The notes: generated by a model not told the origin, from the letters alone. A stretch of 61,440 nt of DNA from Butyrivibrio sp. AC2005 (GCF_000424145.1 NZ_AUJI01000037.1:1-61440); one strand, 5' to 3'; shown: positions 24,558 to 34,276, numbered from the stretch's first letter. Numbers and translations are program-made.

Positions 24558-25862
24558 CTTTGGATAAATCTTGTTTTTAAGTCTGTCTTCAAACTCCTCT
24601 ACCGGCAAGGGTCTGTCATAGAAGAATCCCTGAATGACATAACATCCAACCTTATTTATGAAGTTTATCTGATCCTGACGCTCGACACCCTCTGTGACAA
24701 CTTCCATTCTAAGTCCCTGAGCCATGTGGATGATGTCTCTTAGGATTATCTCATCCTTCCATGAAAATTCGGGAGTATTTATAAATGAGCGGTCAATTTT
24801 CAGAGTGTGTACCTGGAATTCTCTAAGAGTCGCCAGAGATGAATAGCCGGCACCGAAATCATCAATAGCTGTCATAATTCCGCGGTCATACAGATTATCA
24901 ATGAATCTGGCTAGCTCTCCGTGCTCCTGCTCGTCCACAGTCTCAGTGAGCTCAACCTCTATGTACTTTTTATCTATGCCTGAATTGATAATAATGCGGT
25001 CAATATTCTCAGCAAGGTCGGGATCCAACAGGTCTTTTCTTGAAAAATTGACTGATATGGTGACAGGTTCAAGGCCCTGTTCCAGCCAACGCTTTATATC
25101 CTCGCAGGCTCTCTTCAAAACATAGTAATCCAGCATAACAATCTCACCGTTCTGCTCCAGCGGTGGGATGAAAATTCCGGGCGAAACCATCTGCCCATCA
25201 TGCTTCCAGCGAACAAGGCCTTCTGCACCAACAAGCATATTGTTTCTGGAATCAACCTTGGGCTGATAGTATACCATGAATTCTTTATTTTGCAGTGCGC
25301 TCTGATACTGTTCAAGCACAGTCTTCTGCACGGCAACTCTTTTTAACATTTCCTCTGTCACACTGACTACAGGAATATGCAGGATGTGCTTTGCATGCTG
25401 CAGCGCTATGGATGGTCTGCTTATTGCTTCACCGGGATCTTCAAAATCCTCCTCGATGTCCCACAACCCGATGGTGGACGGAATTTTAACCTTTTCTTCT
25501 CTGCCGTCTTTATTAAAGGTAACTTCTATGCCGTTAAGAAGTCTGCAGAATTTTTCCTTTCTTTCCTTGCGGACAAGGGCAACAAAATTGTCTCCGCCAA
25601 GGTGTCCCAGCACTTCATCTTCATCAAGAAATTCCTTAACCTTATCGGCAAATCTCACTACAATGTCGTCAGCGGTTGCAATTCCGTACCGTTGATTTAC
25701 GTTTCCAAAGCCCTTGAGGTTAAAGAAGAAGGCTGTATAATCCTTAATTGTGCCAATAATAATCCTTCCGTGGACCTCATCTATGTATCCACCGGCATTC
25801 GGAAGCCCCGTCAGATAATGAACTTTTCTATCCTGGATAATTTTTCTAATGTTATCTGCCAT
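24546..25862 (-). CDS. GGDEF(degenerate)-EAL protein, c-di-GMP phosphodiesterase
   Basis: A 438-residue cytoplasmic protein. The N-terminal GGDEF-like domain (about 15-155) has LGGDNF in place of GGDEF, so it is probably not a cyclase. The EAL domain (about 180-430) has EGLVRW for EALVRW, with the metal and catalytic positions visible: the Asn in ISVNFSRKDL, VELTETVDE, AIDDFGAGYSSL and LKIDRSF. It probably hydrolyses cyclic di-GMP. Its ATG shares one base with the stop of the upstream REC-GGDEF gene (TAATG), so the synthesising and degrading enzymes are translationally coupled. Confidence 0.9.
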   Translation of the reverse strand: MADNIRKIIQDRKVHYLTGLPNAGGYIDEVHGRIIIGTIKDYTAFFFNLKGFGNVNQRYGIATADDIVVRFADKVKEFLDEDEVLGHLGGDNFVALVRKERKEKFCRLLNGIEVTFNKDGREEKVKIPSTIGLWDIEEDFEDPGEAISRPSIALQHAKHILHIPVVSVTEEMLKRVAVQKTVLEQYQSALQNKEFMVYYQPKVDSRNNMLVGAEGLVRWKHDGQMVSPGIFIPPLEQNGEIVMLDYYVLKRACEDIKRWLEQGLEPVTISVNFSRKDLLDPDLAENIDRIIINSGIDKKYIEVELTETVDEQEHGELARFIDNLYDRGIMTAIDDFGAGYSSLATLREFQVHTLKIDRSFINTPEFSWKDEIILRDIIHMAQGLRMEVVTEGVERQDQINFINKVGCYVIQGFFYDRPLPVEEFEDRLKNKIYPKKKE

Positions 25863-27178
25863 TACGCTCTAACCATTTCCATCTCGTAAGTAACGATATA
25901 CTCCCCCGATGGATCCTCTTCTTTCCAGTTTTCAATGATCCTTCTTATTACCATATCGCTATTGATTGACTCAGCCTCAAGCAACAGCACCCGTACATGA
26001 CTCTTACCGTTTTGAGACACCACATCACTTCCTCGCAGTGACTCCCTCACCACGTCGTAGAACTTATCCCCTATTTCCGCAGGAATAGTGTTCTTTTCTG
26101 CATCCTCGGGACTTATTGTGAATACAATGTAGTGATTACCAACCTGATAATTGTCCTCGACTCTGCAAAGGAATCTGTAGATCAGTTTAAACTGATCGGC
26201 ATTTAGGCTGAAAGCGCCTTTTCCCGTACTCCTTTCGCCAAGTATCATCATATCCTGGCCGATATCGGTGGGTACTGAAACCGTTTCCTCCGAAGAACTC
26301 TCGGATTCCACAAACAGGCTGTGTCCGTGTTTTCCGTTCTGCTTTACATTATATAACGCTTTATCGGCTTTTTTATATAAAGTTAAAAAATCGGTACCTT
26401 CCTCAGGTGCAAGAACTGCACCGACTGACGCCCCAAGGGGAATGTTCATATCTTCTCCCATGAACTCCCTTGCTGACTTTAACAATTCTTCATTTATGTA
26501 TCTTGTTTTTTCAGCAATAACTTTCTCATCCATGACATTCTGACAGAAGGCGATAAACTCATCACCGCCCATTCTGCCCGCTACATCATTGGCTCTTATT
26601 ACTGCTCTTATGATCTCAGCAAATCTGATAAGAACCTTGTCTCCCATGCTATGACCATAAATATCATTTACAAGCTTGAAGCTGTCAAGGTCTATCATCA
26701 TGAGAACGCCGCGAGTATCTCTGCACATAGCGCCAATCTCAGTCTGCGAGGATGATTTATTTAGGAGCCCTGTCATGGGGTCTGTTTCAGCTGCTGCCTT
26801 AAGTCCCTTAATCTGCTCCACATTCTTTAAAATGTTTTCAACACGCTTAATAAGCACATCTGCACGGAAAGGTTTTCGAATAAAATCAACGGCTCCCTGC
26901 TCGAAGCCTTTTCCTTCTGTCTCCTCATCTTCGTCCGCGGTCATAAACATAACCGGGATGTGCTCCGCATACTGATCCTGCAGTGTATTTTGAAGCTCAA
27001 AGCCTGACATTCCGGGCATGTGAAGATCTGTCAGTATCATGTCCGGTCTCTCATGCTTGTACTTCTCAATAGCCTCTGCTCCGGATGTAACACAGATGGT
27101 CTCGTAGTGAGGTGCAAGTATGTGCTGCGTCATTCGCAGTGTTATTCTTTCATCATCTACAATCAGAATCTTTTTCAT
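25862..27178 (-). CDS. response regulator with GGDEF domain (diguanylate cyclase)
   Basis: A 438-residue protein: receiver domain (about 1-120; KKILIVDDE, phospho-Asp in MILTDLHMPG, Lys in FIRKPF), then a GGDEF domain (about 130-290) with intact MGGDEF and an RxxD inhibitory site five residues before it (RANDVAGRM). A C-terminal segment (about 330-438) looks like a second, degenerate GGDEF fold (SLRGSDVVSQNGKSHVRVLLLE). It makes cyclic di-GMP in response to phosphorylation; the partner kinase is unknown. The ATG at 27178 follows GTGAGG; a longer frame upstream lacks support. Confidence 0.9.
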   Translation of the reverse strand: MKKILIVDDERITLRMTQHILAPHYETICVTSGAEAIEKYKHERPDMILTDLHMPGMSGFELQNTLQDQYAEHIPVMFMTADEDEETEGKGFEQGAVDFIRKPFRADVLIKRVENILKNVEQIKGLKAAAETDPMTGLLNKSSSQTEIGAMCRDTRGVLMMIDLDSFKLVNDIYGHSMGDKVLIRFAEIIRAVIRANDVAGRMGGDEFIAFCQNVMDEKVIAEKTRYINEELLKSAREFMGEDMNIPLGASVGAVLAPEEGTDFLTLYKKADKALYNVKQNGKHGHSLFVESESSSEETVSVPTDIGQDMMILGERSTGKGAFSLNADQFKLIYRFLCRVEDNYQVGNHYIVFTISPEDAEKNTIPAEIGDKFYDVVRESLRGSDVVSQNGKSHVRVLLLEAESINSDMVIRRIIENWKEEDPSGEYIVTYEMEMVRA

Positions 27179-27327
27179 GAAAACCTCACGCATAGTTTTC
27201 GTAAATGACCAAATGTTCCTGCCTATATTATACGCGCCGAAAATTTTTTTTGCGTAGATATACAAAATTTTTAAAATTTTTTATCGTTTTTTTAGTTATT
27301 AGATTTTTCTAACCAGGTTGAATTATT

Positions 27328-27370
27328 AAAAAATGCAGATATCGAGTTTACTCAAATAGCTGCATTTTTT
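27328..27370 (-). terminator. rho-independent terminator
   Basis: AAATGCAG (27331-27338) pairs with CTGCATTT, flanked by six-base A and T runs. On the minus strand it lies after the secreted-protein gene at 27441-28199. A second small hairpin (CGGAAAT / ATTTCCG, 27399-27418) precedes it. Confidence 0.8.
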
Positions 27371-27440
27371 AGAATCCTATATAACGAACCCCACAATTCG
27401 GAAATGCTTCAATTTCCGGGCTTGGTTCTGAATATAAACA

Positions 27441-28199
27441 CTACTTCTTAAGCTGGAAGAAATGGGCTAGCTTTTTAGTAGTACCTTTTTTTCCAAGCTT
27501 TACATGTGTTGTATCCGAAAGCACGGTGTACCCCTTGATAAAAGCTTCATTCCAGTCAGTCATCTTGTCGTAATCGCCGACATGAGTTCCGCATATGCCT
27601 ACACAGGCTCTCTTATATGTGTCGGGATACTTGATGATTACAGTCTTTACATAAGACACATAATACTGATAAACTGTGCCGTTACTCCAGGCAAGCTTCT
27701 GAGGCTTAAAGCCCTTCCATTCTGTCTGTGTCACCGAGACATCATGGTTATTAACTCCATCCTCAGAGGTCGCGGATGTATCAAGGTTTTCCCCTGTCTT
27801 CTTATCGACAACAAGGACATCCAGATAATCTATATAATCATGCCCGGCTTCCAACAGCTTTTTCGCTTGCTTCTTGGACAACAATTTGGGTATCTGCACC
27901 TGAATGGTCACTGCAACTGTGTTTGTTGCAGCCAGTTGATTTGCTGTAGAGGACGTTCCCTTTCTTGGCGGTGGGAATGTACTCTTTCTATACTTTGTGA
28001 TTTTAGCATAGAATTTTGTAAGTCCTTTCTTTCCGGGTATTTTTGAATATACCTCTACCCAGTTCCCTTTTCCGAGATTAAAGTTTACGCCATTTCTTGC
28101 CAGATCCGAAAAAGTCGCATGAACAGGCAAGGCTGATGCATTACAGGTCAGTACTATGGCAATAAGTAGTCCAAGTAAACCGCGCATTATTCTTTTCAT
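27441..28199 (-). CDS. secreted protein of unknown function (252 residues)
   Basis: It starts MKRIMRGLLGLLIAIVLTCN with a clear signal peptide (cleavage near PVHA). The mature protein is basic and rich in Lys, Tyr and Thr, with two Cys close together (YKRACVGICGTHVG) that might form a disulphide. No domain recognised. GGGGGATT precedes the ATG. It lies 27 bp after the next exported protein gene and is probably co-transcribed with it. Confidence 0.7.
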   Translation of the reverse strand: MKRIMRGLLGLLIAIVLTCNASALPVHATFSDLARNGVNFNLGKGNWVEVYSKIPGKKGLTKFYAKITKYRKSTFPPPRKGTSSTANQLAATNTVAVTIQVQIPKLLSKKQAKKLLEAGHDYIDYLDVLVVDKKTGENLDTSATSEDGVNNHDVSVTQTEWKGFKPQKLAWSNGTVYQYYVSYVKTVIIKYPDTYKRACVGICGTHVGDYDKMTDWNEAFIKGYTVLSDTTHVKLGKKGTTKKLAHFFQLKK

Positions 28200-28226
28200 C
28201 TCAATCCCCCATTTCTCATCCTTGAT

Positions 28227-29297
28227 TTATTGTATCTTTATCTTTGCATGAAAATCTTTATACCTCTTTTTTCTAATGGTTATGATTACCTTGTCTCCTG
28301 GTAGCAATGGTCTGTTTAACCAATATGTTCTTGTTGCTTGTTTTTGTTTCTTAGTATATTTTTTCTTATTATTTATTGTTAATCTTAGTCTTCCATTACC
28401 ACTTTTCTTTTTTACGATTATTGTGACTTTAGCACCTCTTCTTGTAGTTATGTTTATGAAGTTATTTCCATTTTGAGCAAGTACCTGTGTCCAGCTCCCT
28501 AAAGTATTATTATTTGGCGTAGGAGCTACTGTGACATTTATAGTATACTTTGTCCCTCCTGACCCATATAGGAAAAAGTAACGTATATCCCCATATCCAC
28601 TCACAGTGTATTCAGAGGTTGAATTATCTCTCATTACTCTAAGAGCATTTGTATTAAGAGTGTAATTATCCGCATCCGATATCCTGACATTCATTTTTTT
28701 CGTTGCAAATATTTTTATGTTATAAGCATTTCCGTTAGGTACCTGAAATTTGAAACTGTCTATATCGTCATCTCGTTCCAAATATCCTGTAGTAGTAACG
28801 CCTGTTGTAAGTGCTGTCGCCCTACTAAACGATCCCGGATAGTCATCCTCATATGTAGTAATATCGATTAGATATTCGCCGCTTCCGCTTAGTCTAATAT
28901 AATATCTTTTTCCAAACAAAAGGCGTGGGATAAATGTATCAACTGTGCCTTCAATGGTATTTTCCATTCGGCAGACTATCTCACCCACATGACTGCCACT
29001 CAAGGTATAACTTCCCTTAACAGAATTCAGCTGCTCATCCAGTATCTCATAGTTGATAGTTCCTCTCTCTTGCTGCCCTGTAAGCCTCAGTATCAGCCAT
29101 TCATCGTTAGTCACTGTTGGAGCATCAAAATAGTACCAATCATCTGCTCCATTCTCAACCTCTCCATCATCCTGCCCCGGTACTTGAATTTGTGTAGCCC
29201 CAAATGGATTAGGTCCACCTTCACAAGCACCGGTCATCTTTATACTAAATAACATGAAAAAACAAAAGAATATCCCTAGAATAAGCCTTTTCTTCAT
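28227..29297 (-). CDS. secreted protein with PPC-like domain
   Basis: A 356-residue exported protein (MKKRLILGIFFCFFMLFSIK, cleavage near TGACEG). Residues about 145-280 resemble bacterial pre-peptidase C-terminal (PPC) beta-sandwich domains: GYLERDDDIDSFKFQVPNG and then a beta-rich part with YFFLYGSGGTKYTINV. The C-terminus is very basic. PPC domains usually accompany exported proteases, but no protease domain is present. The start at 29297 has AAAGGA 8 nt upstream. Confidence 0.65.
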   Translation of the reverse strand: MKKRLILGIFFCFFMLFSIKMTGACEGGPNPFGATQIQVPGQDDGEVENGADDWYYFDAPTVTNDEWLILRLTGQQERGTINYEILDEQLNSVKGSYTLSGSHVGEIVCRMENTIEGTVDTFIPRLLFGKRYYIRLSGSGEYLIDITTYEDDYPGSFSRATALTTGVTTTGYLERDDDIDSFKFQVPNGNAYNIKIFATKKMNVRISDADNYTLNTNALRVMRDNSTSEYTVSGYGDIRYFFLYGSGGTKYTINVTVAPTPNNNTLGSWTQVLAQNGNNFINITTRRGAKVTIIVKKKSGNGRLRLTINNKKKYTKKQKQATRTYWLNRPLLPGDKVIITIRKKRYKDFHAKIKIQ

Positions 29298-29505
29298 GGC
29301 AGAAATCCTTTCCCCTAACCAACTTTTGAAACATAAAATCATATCTCTAGAAAATATATCGGATTAATATTTCAAAATTATAAGGGAATAGTCCCGGTAT
29401 AAGAGATTATTTAGGAAAATTTTACATTTAAATACTAAATTCCATTGTATAAAATAACAGCATGTTCATGAAAAGCTTTTTCCATAACCATGCTATATAT
29501 TTTTA

Positions 29506-30039
29506 TCATGATGCTTCGTCAATCTCATTCTGATAAAATGCTTGTATTTTATTTATGTATTTATCATTTCCAGATAAGTAGATAGGTCTTATATAATAGC
29601 TATCCTTATTAGTCTCAATAGTAAAATATGCTGATACTGCTGACTTTCCATAATCAAAAGAAAACTTTGTCCTATTTAAAATAGTCAATGGCAAAATCAT
29701 ATTAAATGAATATCTCTTTGCCTTAATTACAGGAACAAGCATATTATAAAAAGTAATCATATTTCCCTCATCATCTTCTATATCAAAATGAGGCACATTC
29801 CATATAGACACATCCAAAAGCGGTTCTTTTCCTAACCCATGAATTATTGTCATCTTTTCCGTTCTAAATGCACTGGGAAAACGTAATTGTAAAAATTCCT
29901 CCCCCATAAACCAGACAGGAACATTCGCTCCTGTATCAATCATACAGGATATATCATCACCACTTTCTGTTTTAATATATATAACTGCTTTATCATCTCG
30001 ATCTATTTCAAAGCTCAGTCTTTTGTTGCCAACTCGCAT
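29506..30039 (-). CDS. retropepsin-like aspartic protease domain protein
   Basis: A 177-residue cytoplasmic protein with a single retroviral-type aspartyl protease signature, ISCMIDTGANVPVWFMG (DTGA near residue 33), and later hydrophobic beta strands ending with the family-like FNMILPLTILNRTKFSFDY. As in retropepsins, it would need to form a dimer. Its start overlaps the end of the preceding small gene by 25 bases. It is the last gene of a cluster with MoxR, VWA and LRR proteins. The substrate is unknown. Confidence 0.72.
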   Translation of the reverse strand: MRVGNKRLSFEIDRDDKAVIYIKTESGDDISCMIDTGANVPVWFMGEEFLQLRFPSAFRTEKMTIIHGLGKEPLLDVSIWNVPHFDIEDDEGNMITFYNMLVPVIKAKRYSFNMILPLTILNRTKFSFDYGKSAVSAYFTIETNKDSYYIRPIYLSGNDKYINKIQAFYQNEIDEAS

Positions 30040-30260
30040 AAAATATTAGCACCTTCCAATTCTGTTGTTCTTCTCCATGTAAACTGTATTCCCGCAGCCT
30101 TAAGTTCTAATTCTGCATCATACATTTCACTCTCATCGCACACCTTTATAGGAATAGCCGCCAATATCCTCGAGCCTTCTTTCTCTGTCTCAGTAAGCGC
30201 TACCCACTTATCAGGATATTTTTCTTGTATTTCTTTCCAGCTCATTAGATTACCTGTCAT
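30015..30260 (-). CDS. small protein preceding the retropepsin (81 residues)
   Basis: It encodes MTGNLMSWKEIQEKYPDKWV followed by an alpha/beta segment with EGSRILAAIPIKVCDE and ELKAAGIQFTWRRTTEL. No recognised domain. GGAGG lies 9 nt before the ATG. The 25-base overlap with the retropepsin gene indicates coupled production, suggesting the two proteins work together (for instance a partner or inhibitor; inference). Confidence 0.65.
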   Translation of the reverse strand: MTGNLMSWKEIQEKYPDKWVALTETEKEGSRILAAIPIKVCDESEMYDAELELKAAGIQFTWRRTTELEGANILCELATKD

Positions 30261-30311
30261 TAGAAGTCACCTCCTAACTGATACATTCCTTACTTTTTCA
30301 TTATACCACCA

Positions 30312-31808
30312 TTACACTTCCAATACCTGTGCCACAATCTCTCTGCGTCTGTCACGAAGTAGCAGTAACTTATTGTATTTGTAGTACTCCTCAGAGCCTT
30401 CGTTCTGTATGAAGTTCAGGCTGTAATGACCTGCATCGAGCCTTGTAAGGAAGAGGACCATCTCCTGTTCCTCCCCGTAAATCTGCTGAAGGAAGGAGAA
30501 ACAATTTGCCAAATGTACCCCTGTGTTCTCAGCGGATTCTCTTCTCTTCTGTTCTCTGTTTGCGAACCAGGATTTGATAAGTTCTCTGTTTTCCTCCATC
30601 TCAGAACCTGCAAGCTCCCTGCCAAGGTTCTCAAGAGCCTGAATTTCTCTCTTAAGGACAATTTCCGATGACTTGTCCATGAGATGTTCACCGGCCTTCT
30701 TTTCATAATCATCGCGCATATTCTTAATGCGAAGCTGAAGCCTCTTATAGATAGATGGCTCCTCTGAAAAGACATTACCCTTAACTATGTCTGTAATCTC
30801 CTTCTGCAACTTTTTCTGTACGGTCAGTTCTCCGTCATAAGCCTTGAATTCCTGATTAAGTCTGTCTATCAGAAGGTTTATTATGCTGAGCTTCTCATCA
30901 AAAGGAGCCTTGCGGAGCTTATCTCTTTCTTCAGGGACGCTGCCTTTAAGAATCTCGTCAATGTTATAGACATCCTCATACTTGTGATAGAGGGCATAGT
31001 ACATGGCAAAATCTCTGGCAACCTCAGGTTCCTGCAGATACTGACTTGTCACCTTTTCATCAACGTCAATTCCAAGCCTCTCATAGGCCCTGATAAGCTG
31101 TGAAAGGTCCTCCCAGCCTCTGGCTGTGACAAAGCGCTTACCCTGGATGTCATTTTTTATCCTGTAAAAATTGTCCTTATGAATATCGAGATAAGCAAGG
31201 ATTGAACCATGAATTCCGTTTACATCCGCATATTCCTTAAACGCTTCCAGATCCTCTTCAATATCGATTCTCTTAACACGGTCCAGGGTAACTATGTCAA
31301 AATCTCTTACAGCCTTGTTGTACTGAGGCGGATTTCCTGCAGTTACAATGATGAAGCCTTCCGGAACTCTGTGCGCGCCAAAGGTCTTGTACTGAAGGAA
31401 CTGCAACATCGTGGGCACAAGGGTCTCAGAAACACAGTTGATCTCATCAAGGAAGAGTATTCCATCCTTAACACCTGTCTGATTGATCTTGTCGTAAACC
31501 GAGGCAATAATCTCACTCATGGTGTACTCGGTTACAGAGGTCTCTTTTCCTCCGTATTCCTTTTTGGATATGAAAGGAAGACCTATCGCACTCTGCCTTG
31601 TGTGATGGGTTATGGTATAGGAAACCAGATTGACCGACAGCTCCTCTGCCACCTGCTCCATGATTGCGGTTTTACCGATTCCCGGAGGTCCGATGAGAAG
31701 AATCGGGCGCTGTTTCTGTACGGGAATTAGGTAGTTCCCCATCTCGTCCTTTTCGCGATATGCCTTGATTGTGTTGATAATTTCCTGTTTTGCCTGTTTT
31801 ATGTTCAT
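30312..31808 (-). CDS. MoxR-like AAA+ ATPase
   Basis: A 498-residue AAA+ protein. Walker A is ILLIGPPGIGKTAIMEQ (near 36), Walker B is GILFLDEINCVSE (near 105), and sensor-like FIIVTAGNPPQYNKAVRDFD follows. The C-terminal half is a helical lid plus an extension not seen in short MoxR proteins. MoxR ATPases act as chaperones with VWA partners, and the next gene upstream is a VWA protein. The ATG at 31808 follows GAGGAAGG; the frame extends 46 codons further, overlapping the VWA gene, which is unlikely to be used. Confidence 0.88.
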   Translation of the reverse strand: MNIKQAKQEIINTIKAYREKDEMGNYLIPVQKQRPILLIGPPGIGKTAIMEQVAEELSVNLVSYTITHHTRQSAIGLPFISKKEYGGKETSVTEYTMSEIIASVYDKINQTGVKDGILFLDEINCVSETLVPTMLQFLQYKTFGAHRVPEGFIIVTAGNPPQYNKAVRDFDIVTLDRVKRIDIEEDLEAFKEYADVNGIHGSILAYLDIHKDNFYRIKNDIQGKRFVTARGWEDLSQLIRAYERLGIDVDEKVTSQYLQEPEVARDFAMYYALYHKYEDVYNIDEILKGSVPEERDKLRKAPFDEKLSIINLLIDRLNQEFKAYDGELTVQKKLQKEITDIVKGNVFSEEPSIYKRLQLRIKNMRDDYEKKAGEHLMDKSSEIVLKREIQALENLGRELAGSEMEENRELIKSWFANREQKRRESAENTGVHLANCFSFLQQIYGEEQEMVLFLTRLDAGHYSLNFIQNEGSEEYYKYNKLLLLRDRRREIVAQVLEV

Positions 31809-31827
31809 TCGTTTGCCTTCCTCAATT

Positions 31828-33213
31828 TTATATGTAAAGTTGTATTGCCCAGTTTGGCATTTTGTCTGCGCCGGTTTCCTTATCTGCCGGATATACAAAT
31901 GCCGTGTCATAGTCCGTCGGATTCTCCGGGTAATCCCCGAATCCATCCGTGAAGTACATGAGCCCTCGCAGGTGCTTTAGCTCGCCTTTTCTCCTAAGAT
32001 CATCAACATATGAAAATACCGGTCTGAAGTCTGTGCCATACCCACCGGAAATCTCAAACCTGTCAGCATAATGCTCCATATCCTCGGGATGATTTATCAT
32101 AATGTCGTTCTGAATTTTATTATCACACTCGATTATATGAACGTGTATCTCCCTAAAAAAATTCTCGCTCTGTCTGAGGATTCCGGCAGTTTCATTAAGA
32201 AATATCTGTACCAGCTCCTCTGAGCAGGAGGCCGATGTGTCAATGGCTATAACCAGTTCGTCCACTTTATGTGTCTCACTATACTCATTCTCCTCTATCA
32301 GAGGCATATTCCCATATATTTCCATGCCGTAATTGTATAGTCCATAATCAAAGGAATCAGGATCTATGCGTATCTCCTCTCGCACAACGGCTATCTGATT
32401 AAGGAAATCGGTATAGTAGGTCTTATCCTGTGTATCTGCCTTCAGATAAAACTTAAGACTTCCGGTCTCTGTGCTCTTTTCATCTCCAAGACTTGCAATA
32501 TCACTTTTTATGCGCTTTGCGGTGTTCTTCCAGGCATCCTCTATCTCCTTTTTATTTGCCCTTCTAAGCCGCATCTGCATCTGCATATCGATGTCGGGCT
32601 TATCTTCCTTCTGTGGTTCCTCGTCCTGATTCTCCAATCTGTCCCAGAAACCGTGATCATCCAATTTAAACTCACGCACCAGGCGGTTCCAGATATCCTC
32701 TGTGATGAGATTTATATCATCTTTTTCGGGTTGATATTTCTTCCACTCACAATGCCGCTCGAAAAAGCTGTAAACCTTCTCAGCTGTAAGCACCTTTATT
32801 TCTTCCGAAAGCTTCCCATACCAGCGCTCCCGCAAATCAGAACTCACTCTGTAGATACACTGATAATCCATCGAATCAAGAATACTCTCAACTGCTATGT
32901 CGCAGGCAAGATCCCACAATTCTCCATCAGGATACTCTGAGGCTCTGTACATATGTCTGAACATGCAGTGCATCAGCATATGAAGGTAGGTTCTGTTAAG
33001 CTTATTCGGATCCTCAACATAGGTCTTGAAAACGTAATTTGGATTGTAAAGCACACTGACCGCATCGGTACCGACAGATGTGGTAGACATGTCACGTTTT
33101 ATTTCCAGCATGGAAAGAGCGGGTGCCATAAACCTCATCGATAAAAGAAGCTCCGTCTTTACACTGTTCCATATTTGATTTCCTAATTTTTCTGCTTGGT
33201 TACTTTTTTCCAT
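31828..33213 (-). CDS. VWA-like domain protein with metallopeptidase-like N-terminus (DUF2201 type)
   Basis: A 461-residue protein. The N-terminal half contains HMLMHCMFRHMYRASEYPDG, a His-rich helix like the putative metallopeptidase part of DUF2201 proteins. The C-terminal half is VWA-like: MIDAS residues in AIDTSASCSEELVQIF, GGYGTDFRPVF and YFTDGFGDYPEN. It is the expected client or partner of the MoxR ATPase encoded 19 bp downstream. It starts one base after the LRR gene's stop, indicating coupled translation. Confidence 0.88.
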   Translation of the reverse strand: MEKSNQAEKLGNQIWNSVKTELLLSMRFMAPALSMLEIKRDMSTTSVGTDAVSVLYNPNYVFKTYVEDPNKLNRTYLHMLMHCMFRHMYRASEYPDGELWDLACDIAVESILDSMDYQCIYRVSSDLRERWYGKLSEEIKVLTAEKVYSFFERHCEWKKYQPEKDDINLITEDIWNRLVREFKLDDHGFWDRLENQDEEPQKEDKPDIDMQMQMRLRRANKKEIEDAWKNTAKRIKSDIASLGDEKSTETGSLKFYLKADTQDKTYYTDFLNQIAVVREEIRIDPDSFDYGLYNYGMEIYGNMPLIEENEYSETHKVDELVIAIDTSASCSEELVQIFLNETAGILRQSENFFREIHVHIIECDNKIQNDIMINHPEDMEHYADRFEISGGYGTDFRPVFSYVDDLRRKGELKHLRGLMYFTDGFGDYPENPTDYDTAFVYPADKETGADKMPNWAIQLYI

Positions 33214-33214
33214 A

Positions 33215-34276
33215 TCAAAAATCCAACTCCAGGATTCCGGCTCCTTTTCCTTTTATGACGCTGTTGTCATTCTCTTTTTTCACACTACTGTCACCGGTAG
33301 TCTCATTTCTGTCATTTTCTGCGTAGTTCATCAGCATACTAACTATTGCGGTGATACCTCTGTCAGCAGCTATATGTGCTAATTCTCCAGCCTCACCTTT
33401 ATCAAGAAGTCCTCTGTCCAGATAAAACGCTATATGCTCCTCTGCATTTCGAAAATAGTCATAAAAAGTTCCTATCGGATCTGTCGCTTTTAAATCCAAT
33501 TCTTTGACTACTTTGGTCAAGCTCTTGAGTGCATGTCCGCAAAGCCACTTTTCATAAGCTTCACGTGCCTCCTCTGAGAGTTCGTAGGGCTTAAGGAGCC
33601 TTGCCATCGCAATCATCTCCGCTGTGCCCTTATCATCAGCCGAAACCTTTGAAAACAGATTATCATACTCTCTTATGTTAATGAGGTCACTTTTCACACA
33701 CTCTCTATATGCATATCCGGTGCCCTCAATGGTAAACTGAATTGTCCTGGCCATGGTGTTTTCCACAAAATCGTAGTTAAACCCCGGAAATACCAAAAGT
33801 GCCTCGCCGTCCTTCATGTGGATCCTAAACGTAAGCCTCCTGTCATTATCCTCGAGGATTCTTCTGATTATATAGTTATTATCATTTTTAATGAAAACTT
33901 CGATTTCTTCAAGGCTTTCACACTGTCTGGTTCCGCCGTCCAGATACTCCTGAACCGAATCAGTCAAAGTTATTCTCTTAAGATTCCCACAGTTGTGAAA
34001 AGCAAAGCCAAGTATCGTGTGGATTGAATCAGGGATAACAACATCAACCAGATCCTTTCTGGATGAAAAAGCATGGTTTCCGATGACCTTAACCGGAAGC
34101 TCAGCTGTATTTGCCAGCGAATCACCCTCAGCATCCTTTGAGTTGCTGATTTTCTCTGGGGGATTATTTCTTCCTTTCTCCGGAATCACCAATTTTCTGC
34201 AAGAATCCTCGCATCCTTTAATAACCAGATATTTTTCGTCTTTTTTATTATCTATTTCTTCAAATATGTATCTCAT
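33215..34276 (-). CDS. cytoplasmic LRR_5 (BspA-like) protein
   Basis: A 353-residue protein without a signal peptide. Residues about 60-125 carry BspA-like LRR_5 units (VKVIGNHAFSSRKDLVDVVI and then HTILGFAFHNCGNLKRITL). The rest is helical and acidic, ending SVKKENDNSVIKGKGAGILELDF. Intracellular LRR_5 proteins encoded with MoxR and VWA genes suggest a recognition or adaptor role (inference). First gene of the five-gene unit. Confidence 0.75.
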   Translation of the reverse strand: MRYIFEEIDNKKDEKYLVIKGCEDSCRKLVIPEKGRNNPPEKISNSKDAEGDSLANTAELPVKVIGNHAFSSRKDLVDVVIPDSIHTILGFAFHNCGNLKRITLTDSVQEYLDGGTRQCESLEEIEVFIKNDNNYIIRRILEDNDRRLTFRIHMKDGEALLVFPGFNYDFVENTMARTIQFTIEGTGYAYRECVKSDLINIREYDNLFSKVSADDKGTAEMIAMARLLKPYELSEEAREAYEKWLCGHALKSLTKVVKELDLKATDPIGTFYDYFRNAEEHIAFYLDRGLLDKGEAGELAHIAADRGITAIVSMLMNYAENDRNETTGDSSVKKENDNSVIKGKGAGILELDF

